Source of the DNA: Methanocalculus sp.
GTDB lineage: Archaea > Halobacteriota > Methanomicrobia > Methanomicrobiales > Methanocorpusculaceae
Assembly (NCBI RefSeq): GCF_029762515.1
Contig: NZ_JARVGN010000046.1
Location: forward strand, 1 to 8,868
Reading direction: 5' to 3'
Length of the DNA: 8,868 nt
Under the pieces are notes generated by a model that was not told where the DNA came from, made no database searches, and saw nothing but the letters and a program-made list of their open reading frames with translations. Made by a program: the position numbers and the translations under genes. Below, piece by piece: positions 1 to 6,747 of the stretch (positions within the stretch are counted from its first letter, which is position 1; every line of letters begins with the position of its first letter).

Positions 1-1892
1 GCTTCTGAGAAGCGTTCCAGGTGGAGAAGAGCAACACCACGGTTATACCAGGCGTTTTTATCACCAGGATTCCGGGATAAAGCCCGATCGGCTGCATCCA
101 GTGCCGCTTCAAATGGATCTGCCAACGGGGAAGAAGCACCCTCATCCCCCTCAAAAACTGAATCTGGCGTGATAACATCTATAACCACTTCCCCGCCATC
201 ATCAGACACCACCTCAGGCATCTCGTCTTCTTCGATGGCGAGGGGTGAAGGGGATAGTATCTCCCGGGAAGGATCTTCATCCGAGCCGGAATCCAAATCA
301 TCCCAATCAGCCTCAAGGGGCTCCTCATCAACCTGAGGCGCTGCCATCGCAATCAGCTCTTCTTTGTCAGGTATCTCCTCTGAAACCGGTGCTGCCGCCT
401 GATCCTGGGATTTCGTTCGGAGAAGGGATGGAAGATTCTCCGGGAGAGGGTTTTTTGCCATCTCCGGGACCATCCAACCCTCCTCCTTCTGTTTTTCAGA
501 TATCGCACTATCCCTCTTCTTTCTGACGGCAGAGAGATGTGAGTCGATTGCAAGAGCCCGATCATAAGAGTCGATCGCATCATCATATCGTTTGAGATGC
601 TGGAGAGCAAGGCCACGGTTATACCAGACTTTGGCATTATCCGGGTCAATCTCGATCGCCATATCAAATGATTCGACGGCTTCACTATACTGTTCAAGGT
701 TTTCAAGCGCAAGACCCCGGCCAACCCAGAGATACGCATCTCCCGGATCTTCCCTGAGTGCCTGCTCATATGCCAGAAGCGCCTCTTCAAAACTGCCTTC
801 ACTTGCATGTTTCATAGCGGATTTCGCCCAGTCAACCTTCTCACGCTCTTCTATAGGGGAATTCATATCACCCTTCACCTCCAGATCAGGCAGAGCGGGC
901 CCTGTTAAGGGTAATTCATCAGGTACTGGTAGTTCATCGGGCGCTGGTAATTTATCGGGTGCTGGTAGTTCAATAGGTACTGGTAGCTCATCAGGTACTG
1001 GTAGTTCATCAGGTGCACCAGCATCGGGTGATCCAATCCCATCATCTGGATCATCGATCCGCTCTGCATCAATCTCCTGAAGCATCTCTTCCGGATCTGA
1101 TCCGGGATCGGGGAGAGCCAATCCTGATTCAGCTTCCGGGGAACTCGCATCACCAGGAGGAGAGATCGCTTCATCTGACATCCCGGTTGCACCCCTCTGC
1201 ATCTCCTCAATCAGGCGTGGGAGATTCCTCTGGGCACCGGGATGATTGGGAGCAATTTCCAGTGCCCTCTGGTATGATTCCACAGCTTCCTGTGAACGCG
1301 AAAGCCGTTCAAGTGCAACACCACGGTTGTACCAGCCAACAGCATTGCTTGGATCTATTGCAAGAGCGTGGTTATAGGACTCGATGGATCGGGCATACTG
1401 GCCAAGATCATCAAGGGCAACACCATGCCTGAACCAGATGTCAGGATTATTCTGATCGGTTTTGAGGATCTGCTCATATGCCTCGATAGCATCTTCAAGA
1501 CGGCCGAGTTCATGGAGAGCAAGCCCACGATAGTAAAGTGTATCGGTATCATGGGGATCACAATCGATTGCCTTCTCATATGACTCGAGAGCGTCTGAAG
1601 GGCGGCCAAGTTCATGGAGGGTACGGCCACGATTCTTCCATGCATCGGGTCTTTTTGGATCAATCTCAATGGCTTTCTCAAATGAGGTGAGTGCATCAGA
1701 GTATCTGTCAAGATAAAAGAGGGCAGAGCCGCGGCCAACCCATGCGTCATATCTCCCGGGATCCTGGGATAATGCCTTCTCAAAAGAGTCTACTGCTTGA
1801 GCGAATTGTCCACTCTCATGGAACCGGGTACCTTCTTCAATGAAGGAAAGAACAGAAGCATTTTTTTTATTGAGAAGATCAAACAACCCCAT
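1..1892 (-). CDS. Tetratricopeptide repeat protein, N-terminal part (runs off left edge)
   Basis: A single minus-strand frame is open from the start to the left edge (630 codons seen, no stop). From the start MGLFDLLNKK, six 34-residue TPRs fill about residues 12-215, with repeating W/Y-x-x-(R/H)-G and A-I-(E/A)-I-D-P signatures. An acidic, Pro-rich linker (216-350) carries six copies of a PDELPV-like hexapeptide. Three more TPRs (about 353-451), a second acidic linker (452-590) and the start of a further TPR block follow. There is no signal peptide or membrane segment, so it is probably a cytoplasmic scaffold for protein-protein contacts; the partner is unknown. In-frame ATGs also lie at 1904 and 1931. 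I prefer 1892 because a GAGG lies 12 nt upstream and MGLFDLL is a natural N-terminus, but the start is uncertain. Such TPR proteins are common in Methanomicrobiales, and family membership does not give a function. Confidence 0.9.
   Translation of the reverse strand, partial: MGLFDLLNKKNASVLSFIEEGTRFHESGQFAQAVDSFEKALSQDPGRYDAWVGRGSALFYLDRYSDALTSFEKAIEIDPKRPDAWKNRGRTLHELGRPSDALESYEKAIDCDPHDTDTLYYRGLALHELGRLEDAIEAYEQILKTDQNNPDIWFRHGVALDDLGQYARSIESYNHALAIDPSNAVGWYNRGVALERLSRSQEAVESYQRALEIAPNHPGAQRNLPRLIEEMQRGATGMSDEAISPPGDASSPEAESGLALPDPGSDPEEMLQEIDAERIDDPDDGIGSPDAGAPDELPVPDELPVPIELPAPDKLPAPDELPVPDELPLTGPALPDLEVKGDMNSPIEEREKVDWAKSAMKHASEGSFEEALLAYEQALREDPGDAYLWVGRGLALENLEQYSEAVESFDMAIEIDPDNAKVWYNRGLALQHLKRYDDAIDSYDRALAIDSHLSAVRKKRDSAISEKQKEEGWMVPEMAKNPLPENLPSLLRTKSQDQAAAPVSEEIPDKEELIAMAAPQVDEEPLEADWDDLDSGSDEDPSREILSPSPLAIEEDEMPEVVSDDGGEVVIDVITPDSVFEGDEGASSPLADPFEAALDAADRALSRNPGDKNAWYNRGVALLHLERFSE
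910..1017 (-). repeat. 18-bp tandem repeat, six units, inside the TPR gene
   Basis: Six adjoining, imperfect 18-bp units are visible on the plus strand, of the form GGTAGTTCATCAGGTACT, with substitutions but no indels. The period is a multiple of three. On the coding (minus) strand each unit encodes a hexapeptide like PDELPV, with variants PIELPA, PDKLPA and PDELPL. The result is an extended proline-rich spacer between two TPR blocks. The absence of indels and the mostly conservative changes suggest it is maintained as protein and not as a DNA element. Confidence 0.9.
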
Positions 1893-1921
1893 CTTGAACC
1901 CCATCCTCTGAGAATCCAATC

Positions 1922-1935
1922 CCGGATACATCCGG
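1922..1935. repeat. 14-bp perfect inverted repeat in the TPR gene leader
   Basis: CCGGAT-AC-ATCCGG is a perfect 6+2+6 palindrome. It lies between the proposed TATA box (2008-2015) and the preferred start (1892) of the TPR gene, so it would be in the transcribed leader if the 1892 or 1904 start is used. It could be a protein-binding site or a small RNA hairpin near the ribosome entry site. If translation starts at 1931 it overlaps the first codon. No family of operators is recognised. Confidence 0.35.
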
Positions 1936-2007
1936 AGAGATGATCTGCCAGCATGCGTATCATCTGGGATTAGAATCTGCTTATCTGGTACTTCTCTCAC
2001 TATCCAC

Positions 2008-2015
2008 TATAATAT
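2008..2015 (-). promoter_or_regulatory. Candidate TATA box of the TPR gene
   Basis: On the minus strand ATATTATA is preceded by a purine/A-rich GAAAGGTAAG that could serve as a BRE. A start about 25 nt downstream would fall near 1985, giving a leader of roughly 50-95 nt depending on which ATG is used. The box is self-complementary in part, so it might also fire in the opposite direction. The rest of the 223-bp spacer 1893-2115 holds the palindrome at 1922-1935 and a weak 19-codon plus-strand frame at 2044-2103. No convincing gene is seen. Confidence 0.45.
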
Positions 2016-2115
2016 CTTACCTTTCAACCAGGAGTTCCATCTCATGAAGTCAAACATGATGCAGATAAGTGGCCTTTCTGAGGGTGAAGGAAAGCAGAAC
2101 TGAGCGCTCTTCGTT

Positions 2116-3234
2116 TCAGATTCCGGATCTCAGCTCGGCAATAATTCCCTCCTTAAGCATCTCGCGATACAGCCCGTAGCGGTCATACATCCGGTTGATG
2201 AGTGTAGTATGAATGGCAACATACCGCTCAGCCGAACGAACAAGGCGATTATACTCCTCAATGCGCTTATTATACCGATCAATCAGGCTATTGAAGACAG
2301 GCACCTGCCGGTTGTACTCCTGGTACCTCCCCTGCCGGATGAGGATATCCATCTCCCTGCGAAGCGCCCCGATATCATCATTCATCTCACGAATGAGAAC
2401 TGATTCGCGCTCCATCTCAGCATTCAATCGATCTATCTCATCCCGGCAGTATGTAAGGAGATCAGACAACACGATCGTCTGATCGCATCGCCCATACCGA
2501 ATCGTTCCATCCCTGATGGGAATAATGAGCGGATCAGACTCAAGAACAATATCCCCGGCAAGCATCTCCGGGACAATACCAACAAAATTGGAACGGGTTG
2601 TTTCAATGAATACATACCCATCCCCTATATCCCGACAGCCATCTCCCTTCACCCCGACTGCCATATGCGCCTCCTCTGAATAGAGGAGCAGAGCAACAGA
2701 ATACTCCTCTCGTGAGAGAATTCCAGCAAGAAGGAGGCTTTTATCATCACAATCACCGGTGCCGTCCCCATAGGTCTCAATCGGGAACTTCGGCTCAATC
2801 AGGACGGTATCATCATCATAGGGGAGAGACTGGACAAAGACACAGCAGAGCTCAAGGTAGCGATCATCATCCAGTTGGAGATCGGATCGCACCCGCCGCA
2901 GTTCTTCGATCAGATCCAGTAAGAATTCTTCCTGGTGGGGATCATCGATGAACGCCCGATAATAATGGGGAAGCCAGTCACGATCGGTGAGATCGGTATA
3001 GAGATAGATCTGCTTATCGGCATCCCGTGCCCCGTAATAGACACCAGAATCAAGAGGAAGACTGATTGTTATCTCGCTCTCTTCAAAGGGGAATGTGTGA
3101 TCAATGACCAGAGCCGGAGATTCAGCCTGAGCTGGTGAGATCGATGGGAGCACCATATCGGGCTGGACACAGCCAGAAGCAATACAGAGGAGCACCATTA
3201 CTGCTATCACAGGGAAACGGAACAGAAACACCAT
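2116..3234 (-). CDS. Transglutaminase-like lipoprotein with C-terminal coiled coil
   Basis: The protein has 372 residues. Residues 1-22 form a signal peptide (R6, a hydrophobic stretch, then the lipobox IASGC with lipid-attachable C22), so it is probably anchored outside the cell. A transglutaminase/papain-like core follows: GDGTGDCDDKS places the nucleophile at C162, EEAHMAVGV gives H190, and YVFIETT gives E211 where many relatives have Asp. Residues about 262-345 are charged and heptad-like (many E/R/N with regular L/I/M), suggesting a helical coiled coil. Family members are usually cysteine proteases or amidases and not true cross-linkers; the substrate is unknown. An in-frame stop lies a few codons upstream, so M1 at 3234 is the longest start; there is no Shine-Dalgarno, but a TATA-like box lies about 26 nt away. 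It is divergent from another lipoprotein gene. Confidence 0.85.
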   Translation of the reverse strand: MVFLFRFPVIAVMVLLCIASGCVQPDMVLPSISPAQAESPALVIDHTFPFEESEITISLPLDSGVYYGARDADKQIYLYTDLTDRDWLPHYYRAFIDDPHQEEFLLDLIEELRRVRSDLQLDDDRYLELCCVFVQSLPYDDDTVLIEPKFPIETYGDGTGDCDDKSLLLAGILSREEYSVALLLYSEEAHMAVGVKGDGCRDIGDGYVFIETTRSNFVGIVPEMLAGDIVLESDPLIIPIRDGTIRYGRCDQTIVLSDLLTYCRDEIDRLNAEMERESVLIREMNDDIGALRREMDILIRQGRYQEYNRQVPVFNSLIDRYNKRIEEYNRLVRSAERYVAIHTTLINRMYDRYGLYREMLKEGIIAELRSGI

Positions 3235-3256
3235 CCGTGTATCTGCATTTCATTCA

Positions 3257-3264
3257 GATATGAA
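3257..3264 (-). promoter_or_regulatory. Candidate TATA box of the transglutaminase-like gene
   Basis: Minus-strand TTCATATC is centred about 26 nt before the ATG at 3234. Archaeal transcription usually starts 22-27 nt downstream of the box centre, so the transcript may begin at or next to the start codon. That fits the absence of a Shine-Dalgarno sequence. The assignment is by spacing and composition only. Confidence 0.4.
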
Positions 3265-3320
3265 TACCGGAAGAGACACCCCACTCATTCGATGGATCGA
3301 AACAGCCGGGCAACAGCATT

Positions 3321-3329
3321 CTTATACAA
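3321..3329 (+). promoter_or_regulatory. Candidate TATA box of the DUF4352-like lipoprotein gene
   Basis: Plus-strand CTTATACAA is centred about 24 nt before the ATG at 3349. If used, it places the transcript start at the ATG that also gives the best lipoprotein signal peptide, and it makes the upstream in-frame ATGs at 3292 and 3334 unlikely starts. Confidence 0.4.
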
Positions 3330-3348
3330 TAAGATGGTATTCCGCTAT

Positions 3349-3987
3349 ATGCAGAAGACACGTCTGCTCGCAGCAGCCATCCTTGTTATCCTTCTTGTAT
3401 TCTTTGCAGGATGCACCGAATCGCCTGTGACACCGGAACCAGCCGCAGTTGTTACCCCGCTCCAAACGGCAGAGCCAACCCCGGTTCCAACTCCCGCCCC
3501 TGTTGCACCCACAGAGGCAGACTCCCCGTTCCCGGATGCCCTTCCCCTGAGGGCAATTGCATCAGTTGGCGAGGGGGAGAACACCCGCGAGATTTCAGTG
3601 TATAAATACCTGATCAGGGACGGGTATGAGTTTTTTGCCCAGGGCTGGGGCAGATGGGAACCGGTCAGTCCGCCTGAGGGGAAAGAGTTTCTCTTCATCT
3701 TCGTCCGGGTAAAGCATACCGGGACTAAGAAAGAGATCTCAGCCCCGTACCCTTCGGTGATCACCGTCCATACAAATGGAAATGCCTACTCGTATAAATC
3801 CGGAAGAGATCCGACTGTCCAGATTAAAGATATAAAGGAACTTGAGTATACCGGAGGAAAACTCTACGTCTATGAGACAAAAGAAGGGTTCATCATTTAC
3901 GAAGTGCCAGAAGGAATCTCACCCTTTGAAACCTATGTCAGCATCTTCCTTCCGGAAGAGGAATCCCCGGTCTGGAAACTTGCCTGA
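3349..3987 (+). CDS. Secreted lipoprotein with DUF4352-like Ig-fold domain
   Basis: From M at 3349 the protein has 212 residues. MQKTRLLAAAILVILLVFF followed by AGC is a textbook lipoprotein signal (K3, R5, hydrophobic core, C22). A low-complexity Pro/Thr/Ala/Glu tether spans about residues 25-57 (EPTPVPTPAP), as seen in many methanogen surface proteins. Residues about 68-207 form a beta-rich domain. The stretch GKEFLFIFVRVKHTG resembles the core strand of DUF4352/telomeric-repeat-factor-like Ig domains in archaeal lipoproteins. No catalytic motif is seen; a surface binding or structural role is likely. In-frame ATGs at 3292 and 3334 would add 19 or 5 residues before the signal peptide and have no good ribosome site. 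It is divergent from the transglutaminase-like lipoprotein gene. The domain family is assigned by pattern, not by search. Confidence 0.75.
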   Translation: MQKTRLLAAAILVILLVFFAGCTESPVTPEPAAVVTPLQTAEPTPVPTPAPVAPTEADSPFPDALPLRAIASVGEGENTREISVYKYLIRDGYEFFAQGWGRWEPVSPPEGKEFLFIFVRVKHTGTKKEISAPYPSVITVHTNGNAYSYKSGRDPTVQIKDIKELEYTGGKLYVYETKEGFIIYEVPEGISPFETYVSIFLPEEESPVWKLA

Positions 3988-4026
3988 AAGAATAATAGGG
4001 GCAATCCTCTCCCCCTCATTTCCCAG

Positions 4027-4040
4027 AAAATTGAAAAAAA
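4027..4040 (-). terminator. Oligo-T terminator of the glutamate synthase-like gene
   Basis: On the minus strand the TGA stop is followed at once by a run of seven T, then CAA and four T (TTTTTTTCAATTTT). T-rich tracts right after a stop codon are typical intrinsic archaeal terminators. There is no matching T-run for the convergent plus-strand gene ending at 3987, so the 53-bp gap seems to terminate clearly in one direction only. Confidence 0.6.
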
Positions 4041-5630
4041 TCAGCTGAGGAGAATTGCCTCAGCTGCATCGCTGTATGCATCCATCACATAGGGGATGCC
4101 GGTTACTTTTGCGGACTCTTCGGTGAGAGCCATCAGATCGTTTCGTGAGATGGACTTCAGGCTGAAATTTCGGCTCCCTGCCATGATCTGCTGCATGCCG
4201 AGCCGGTACCGCTCGACATAGCTGTAGATACCCATCGCACCAAGCGGAATGTCACTGATCCGGGCGCCATATTTCTCTTTCAGTTCCTCATAACAGACGA
4301 AGATCTCCTCAACATGGCTGCCGTACTTCGAGACACTCTTTGGCAGTTCTCCAGCATCAAGCCACTTCTGAATATTCTTCCCGACCATGCCTGGGATCAT
4401 CAGGGCACGGCCCATGCAGACCGCCTTGAAGTAGGGTGCACCCATGCAGAGAGCCTTGAAACCATTTGCTTCATCAGCAATTCCACCGGCAATGGCAAGA
4501 TCGGGAACGCGTATCCCCCGTTTCTTCAGGAGTTCGGCATACTGGTACGCAAGGCTCTGGATATAGACAGTCGGGATACCCCATTCATTCATCATCGGCC
4601 ACGGTGACATGCCGGTGCCACCGGGTGCGCCATCGATTGTCAGGAGATCGATCTTCGCCTCCGCACCGTACCTGAGTGCCATTGCCAGTTCCACAGCGGA
4701 ATAGGCACCGGTCTTCAGGGTGACACGCTTGAACCCGATATCGCGGAGCCGATCCACTTCAGCCAGGAAATCTTCCTTTGTAACAAATCCAAGCCTTGAG
4801 TGACGTTCAATCTCCTTGATAGCACCGGATGCAAAAGCCTTTCTTACTTCAGGCAGTGTCGGATCAGGCTGGACGATATAACCTCGTTGCTTCAGCTCGG
4901 TTGCACAATCAATGGACTTAACCTTGATCTCTCCGCCGATGCATTTTGCTCCCTGCCCCCATTTCAGCTCGATCGTCTCGAGATTATGTTTTGATGATAC
5001 GTATTCGGCTGTTCCAAAACGTGTATCCTCGACATTCAGCTGGACAAGGATCTCGCCATAGCCATCATGAAACTCGCGGTATGTATTGATCCTCCGATCC
5101 ATCTCCGGGCACTCCTTCACCTTGCCATGGACATCACGGACAAGCCCGGGATCGATACCACAGATATTCTCACCACAGACAAGAGTAATGCCCGAAATAG
5201 CAGCACCAATGGCAAAATGTTCCCAGTTTGCCCGTGCAATCTCGGTTGATCCAAGAGCACCGGTGAAGATGGGAACCCGCATCGGGACCTTGATATCCCA
5301 TCCATATTCTGTTGTGGTATCAACTGAAGAGAAGAGGGCGGTATCTGAGTTAATCGGAACGCCTTCTGGCAGACCTTTCGCACCGACTGCATAGCCCTGG
5401 ATATTCAGGTGGGAGTAGTCGACCGGATAATTCTTATCGGCACCTGCGGTGATCTCACCAAAAGGACCTGGATAAATGACTTCCCGGCTCCGTATTGTGG
5501 AGAGCCATATATCACAGCCGCCTTTGCAGCCATCAACACACCGGCTGCAGAGACCGGACATCGGGACGACATCCCGTGATCGATTGAAGGTACCGAGAGC
5601 TTCGTTTGCATTCGGGGTTCGAAGATTCAT
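4041..5630 (-). CDS. FMN-binding glutamate synthase-like protein with N-terminal four-Cys motif
   Basis: The protein has 529 residues from the preferred ATG at 5630, set by AAGGAG seven nt upstream; an in-frame ATG at 5675 would add 15 residues without a ribosome site. It matches the glutamate synthase FMN/TIM-barrel domain: GAKCIGGEI (about 227-235, equivalent of GAKPGEGG), LLTIDGAPGGTG (329-340, FMN/substrate loop) and LAIAGGIAD (378-386, phosphate binding). The glutaminase domain and ferredoxin modules are absent. The canonical C-x5-C-x4-C [3Fe-4S] site after the barrel is not present. Instead C28, C31, C35 and C39 form an N-terminal C-x2-C-x3-C-x3-C motif that may bind Fe-S or zinc. Known relatives are annotated as archaeal-type glutamate synthases or related FMN proteins; real substrate and electron donor are not shown here. 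It is a single gene with its own promoter and terminator. Confidence 0.85.
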   Translation of the reverse strand: MNLRTPNANEALGTFNRSRDVVPMSGLCSRCVDGCKGGCDIWLSTIRSREVIYPGPFGEITAGADKNYPVDYSHLNIQGYAVGAKGLPEGVPINSDTALFSSVDTTTEYGWDIKVPMRVPIFTGALGSTEIARANWEHFAIGAAISGITLVCGENICGIDPGLVRDVHGKVKECPEMDRRINTYREFHDGYGEILVQLNVEDTRFGTAEYVSSKHNLETIELKWGQGAKCIGGEIKVKSIDCATELKQRGYIVQPDPTLPEVRKAFASGAIKEIERHSRLGFVTKEDFLAEVDRLRDIGFKRVTLKTGAYSAVELAMALRYGAEAKIDLLTIDGAPGGTGMSPWPMMNEWGIPTVYIQSLAYQYAELLKKRGIRVPDLAIAGGIADEANGFKALCMGAPYFKAVCMGRALMIPGMVGKNIQKWLDAGELPKSVSKYGSHVEEIFVCYEELKEKYGARISDIPLGAMGIYSYVERYRLGMQQIMAGSRNFSLKSISRNDLMALTEESAKVTGIPYVMDAYSDAAEAILLS

Positions 5631-5637
5631 AATACTT

Positions 5638-5643
5638 CTCCTT
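5638..5643 (-). promoter_or_regulatory. Strong Shine-Dalgarno that fixes the GltS-like start
   Basis: Minus-strand AAGGAG lies seven nt before the ATG at 5630. The alternative in-frame ATG at 5675 has nothing comparable, so translation very probably starts at MNLRTPNANE. Confidence 0.8.
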
Positions 5644-5727
5644 GAAAATGGCGCATAGGGGAGAAAGATTCCCAAAACGTCTATTTCCTGTTTGATCTGT
5701 AATTAATAAGAGGTTTCCTTCCATCGG

Positions 5728-5735
5728 TATTTAAA
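5728..5735 (-). promoter_or_regulatory. Candidate TATA box of the glutamate synthase-like gene
   Basis: Minus-strand TTTAAATA preceded by CCGATTAA would start a transcript near 5705, with a leader of about 70 nt carrying the strong Shine-Dalgarno. A second A/T-rich stretch (TTATTAATTA, about 5699-5708) is an alternative box. The box is flanked by CTTCC (5718-5722) and GGAAG (5742-5746), an inverted pair that could be a regulator site, though the spacing matches no operator I can name. The spacer 5631-5977 otherwise holds the Fno terminator, some short TCAGGA/CACACG repeats and no convincing gene. Confidence 0.5.
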
Positions 5736-5963
5736 TTAATCGGAAGTACGATCATCCAAGAATAAGATTCTGATCAGGATGTGCAGAAATACCAATACCC
5801 TGACACAAGGGGAAACAGAAAACCAAATGGTGATGGGACGGGATCTTTGGATGAGACACTGAAGTGAAGAAGAATCTGGAAAATGATCAGGTACACACGT
5901 CAGGAATATCAGGACACACGAAGCCTGAAGCTCGCTCTATCACATCGGAAGAGGTTTTAGGTT

Positions 5964-5977
5964 GAAGAAAAAATTAA
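5964..5977 (-). terminator. Oligo-T terminator after the F420H2:NADP oxidoreductase gene
   Basis: Right after the TAA stop the minus strand reads TTAATTTTTTCTTC, with six consecutive T. This is a typical archaeal T-rich terminator and separates the gene from the glutamate synthase-like gene downstream. Confidence 0.6.
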
Positions 5978-6628
5978 TTATTTAAAGTAAACCCCGACAT
6001 CACGCATCTTGTTGGAGATTGCGATATTCAGGAGGAGGGGGGTGATGCTCTCAACAATCGATGAGACGGCAAGGGGCCCGGCATCAAGGGGGGAGAGTTT
6101 TGGGAGATCCCGGATGAGATCCATGACAATCTTCTTTGCTTCCGCATCATCACTACAGACAGCTACCGAGTAGTCAAGGACCGCATCAAGATCCTTCCAT
6201 TTGTGAGCGGCGATATTGTTAAACGCAACAACAAGCCGGGCACTCTCAGGGAGCCGGTTTTTGATATAGACGGCGGCCGATCCTTCCTCAGGCGGATCAT
6301 AATAGAAATGGCCTGAGCGGGCGATCGGATTCACCGGAGAGATGATGATCTTATTCTCAAATCCGGTCAGCCCGGCAAGAGTGGAGTCTACATGGGCAAA
6401 CGGGAGTGCAAGGACAATAACATCCCCTGCATCCACAGCCTCCTGGTTGGAGACACCCCGGCATTTTGATTGAACTCCTCGCCCTTTGAGTGTCTCGATG
6501 GTGCAGTCGCTGGCTGTACATGCCTTCGACTCATCTCTTGATCCAAGTATCACTTCATGGAGATGAGAGAGTCGGAGTGCCATCCCCTCACCGATATCCC
6601 CGGTTCCGCCAACAATTCCAATCTTCAT
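5978..6628 (-). CDS. npdG: F420H2:NADP oxidoreductase (Fno)
   Basis: The 216-residue protein is the usual length for Fno/NpdG, the cytoplasmic enzyme that moves hydride between coenzyme F420 and NADP and supplies NADPH for biosynthesis in methanogens. The N-terminal Rossmann motif GGTGDIGEGMA (7-17) binds the dinucleotide. S30-R31 (LGSRD) is the pair that selects the 2'-phosphate of NADP in characterised homologues. VLALPFAHV (72-80), SPVNP (97-101) and AFNNI (135-139) match further conserved positions around the F420 site. The start at 6628 has a modest AAGG eight nt upstream, and translation upstream in frame is not supported. It lies downstream of the Mrp-like gene on the same strand but 119 bp away, with its own TATA-like box, so it is probably a separate unit. 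Confidence 0.92.
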   Translation of the reverse strand: MKIGIVGGTGDIGEGMALRLSHLHEVILGSRDESKACTASDCTIETLKGRGVQSKCRGVSNQEAVDAGDVIVLALPFAHVDSTLAGLTGFENKIIISPVNPIARSGHFYYDPPEEGSAAVYIKNRLPESARLVVAFNNIAAHKWKDLDAVLDYSVAVCSDDAEAKKIVMDLIRDLPKLSPLDAGPLAVSSIVESITPLLLNIAISNKMRDVGVYFK

Positions 6629-6703
6629 AGAATTACCTTCATTTCAGTCTCAAACCACAGAAGAGTGCGATTCGAACGCTAGTGATAGAATCGACAGAAA
6701 TGG

Positions 6704-6713
6704 TATTAAATAT
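6704..6713 (-). promoter_or_regulatory. Candidate TATA box of the Fno gene
   Basis: Minus-strand ATATTTAATA lies 76-85 nt before the ATG at 6628, predicting a start near 6683 and a leader of about 55 nt. The T-rich segment between it and the Mrp-like stop (CTCTTTCTCTTTTG) may act as a weak terminator for the upstream gene. Confidence 0.5.
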
Positions 6714-6747
6714 TGTTGTTTATCTTTTCAAAAGAGAAAGAGCAGGA

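Noticed and set aside
910..1017. Tandem repeat as a CRISPR array or integration site
   Set aside because: Units are 18 bp, directly adjacent without spacers, in frame within a coding gene and degenerate at the third codon position.
353..1783. Several 70-160-codon frames on both strands across the TPR gene
   Set aside because: They are out of frame with the uninterrupted 630-codon TPR reading frame. They have no recognisable domains, and their low-complexity sequences mirror the repeats in the real frame.
2102..2109. GAGCGCTC palindrome as a terminator hairpin after the transglutaminase-like gene
   Set aside because: It is only 8 bp with no loop and no following T-run on the minus strand. 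It is too short to support a terminator call.
3292..3348. Longer N-terminus for the DUF4352-like lipoprotein (ATG at 3292 or 3334)
   Set aside because: It would place polar residues before a complete lipoprotein signal peptide, lacks a ribosome site, and would overlap the proposed TATA box at 3321-3329.
5718..5746. NrpR-type nitrogen operator (GGAA-N6-TTCC) at the GltS-like promoter
   Set aside because: Only CTTCC-N19-GGAAG is present. The GGAA-N6-TTCC spacing and orientation are not found, so nitrogen control by NrpR cannot be supported from the sequence.
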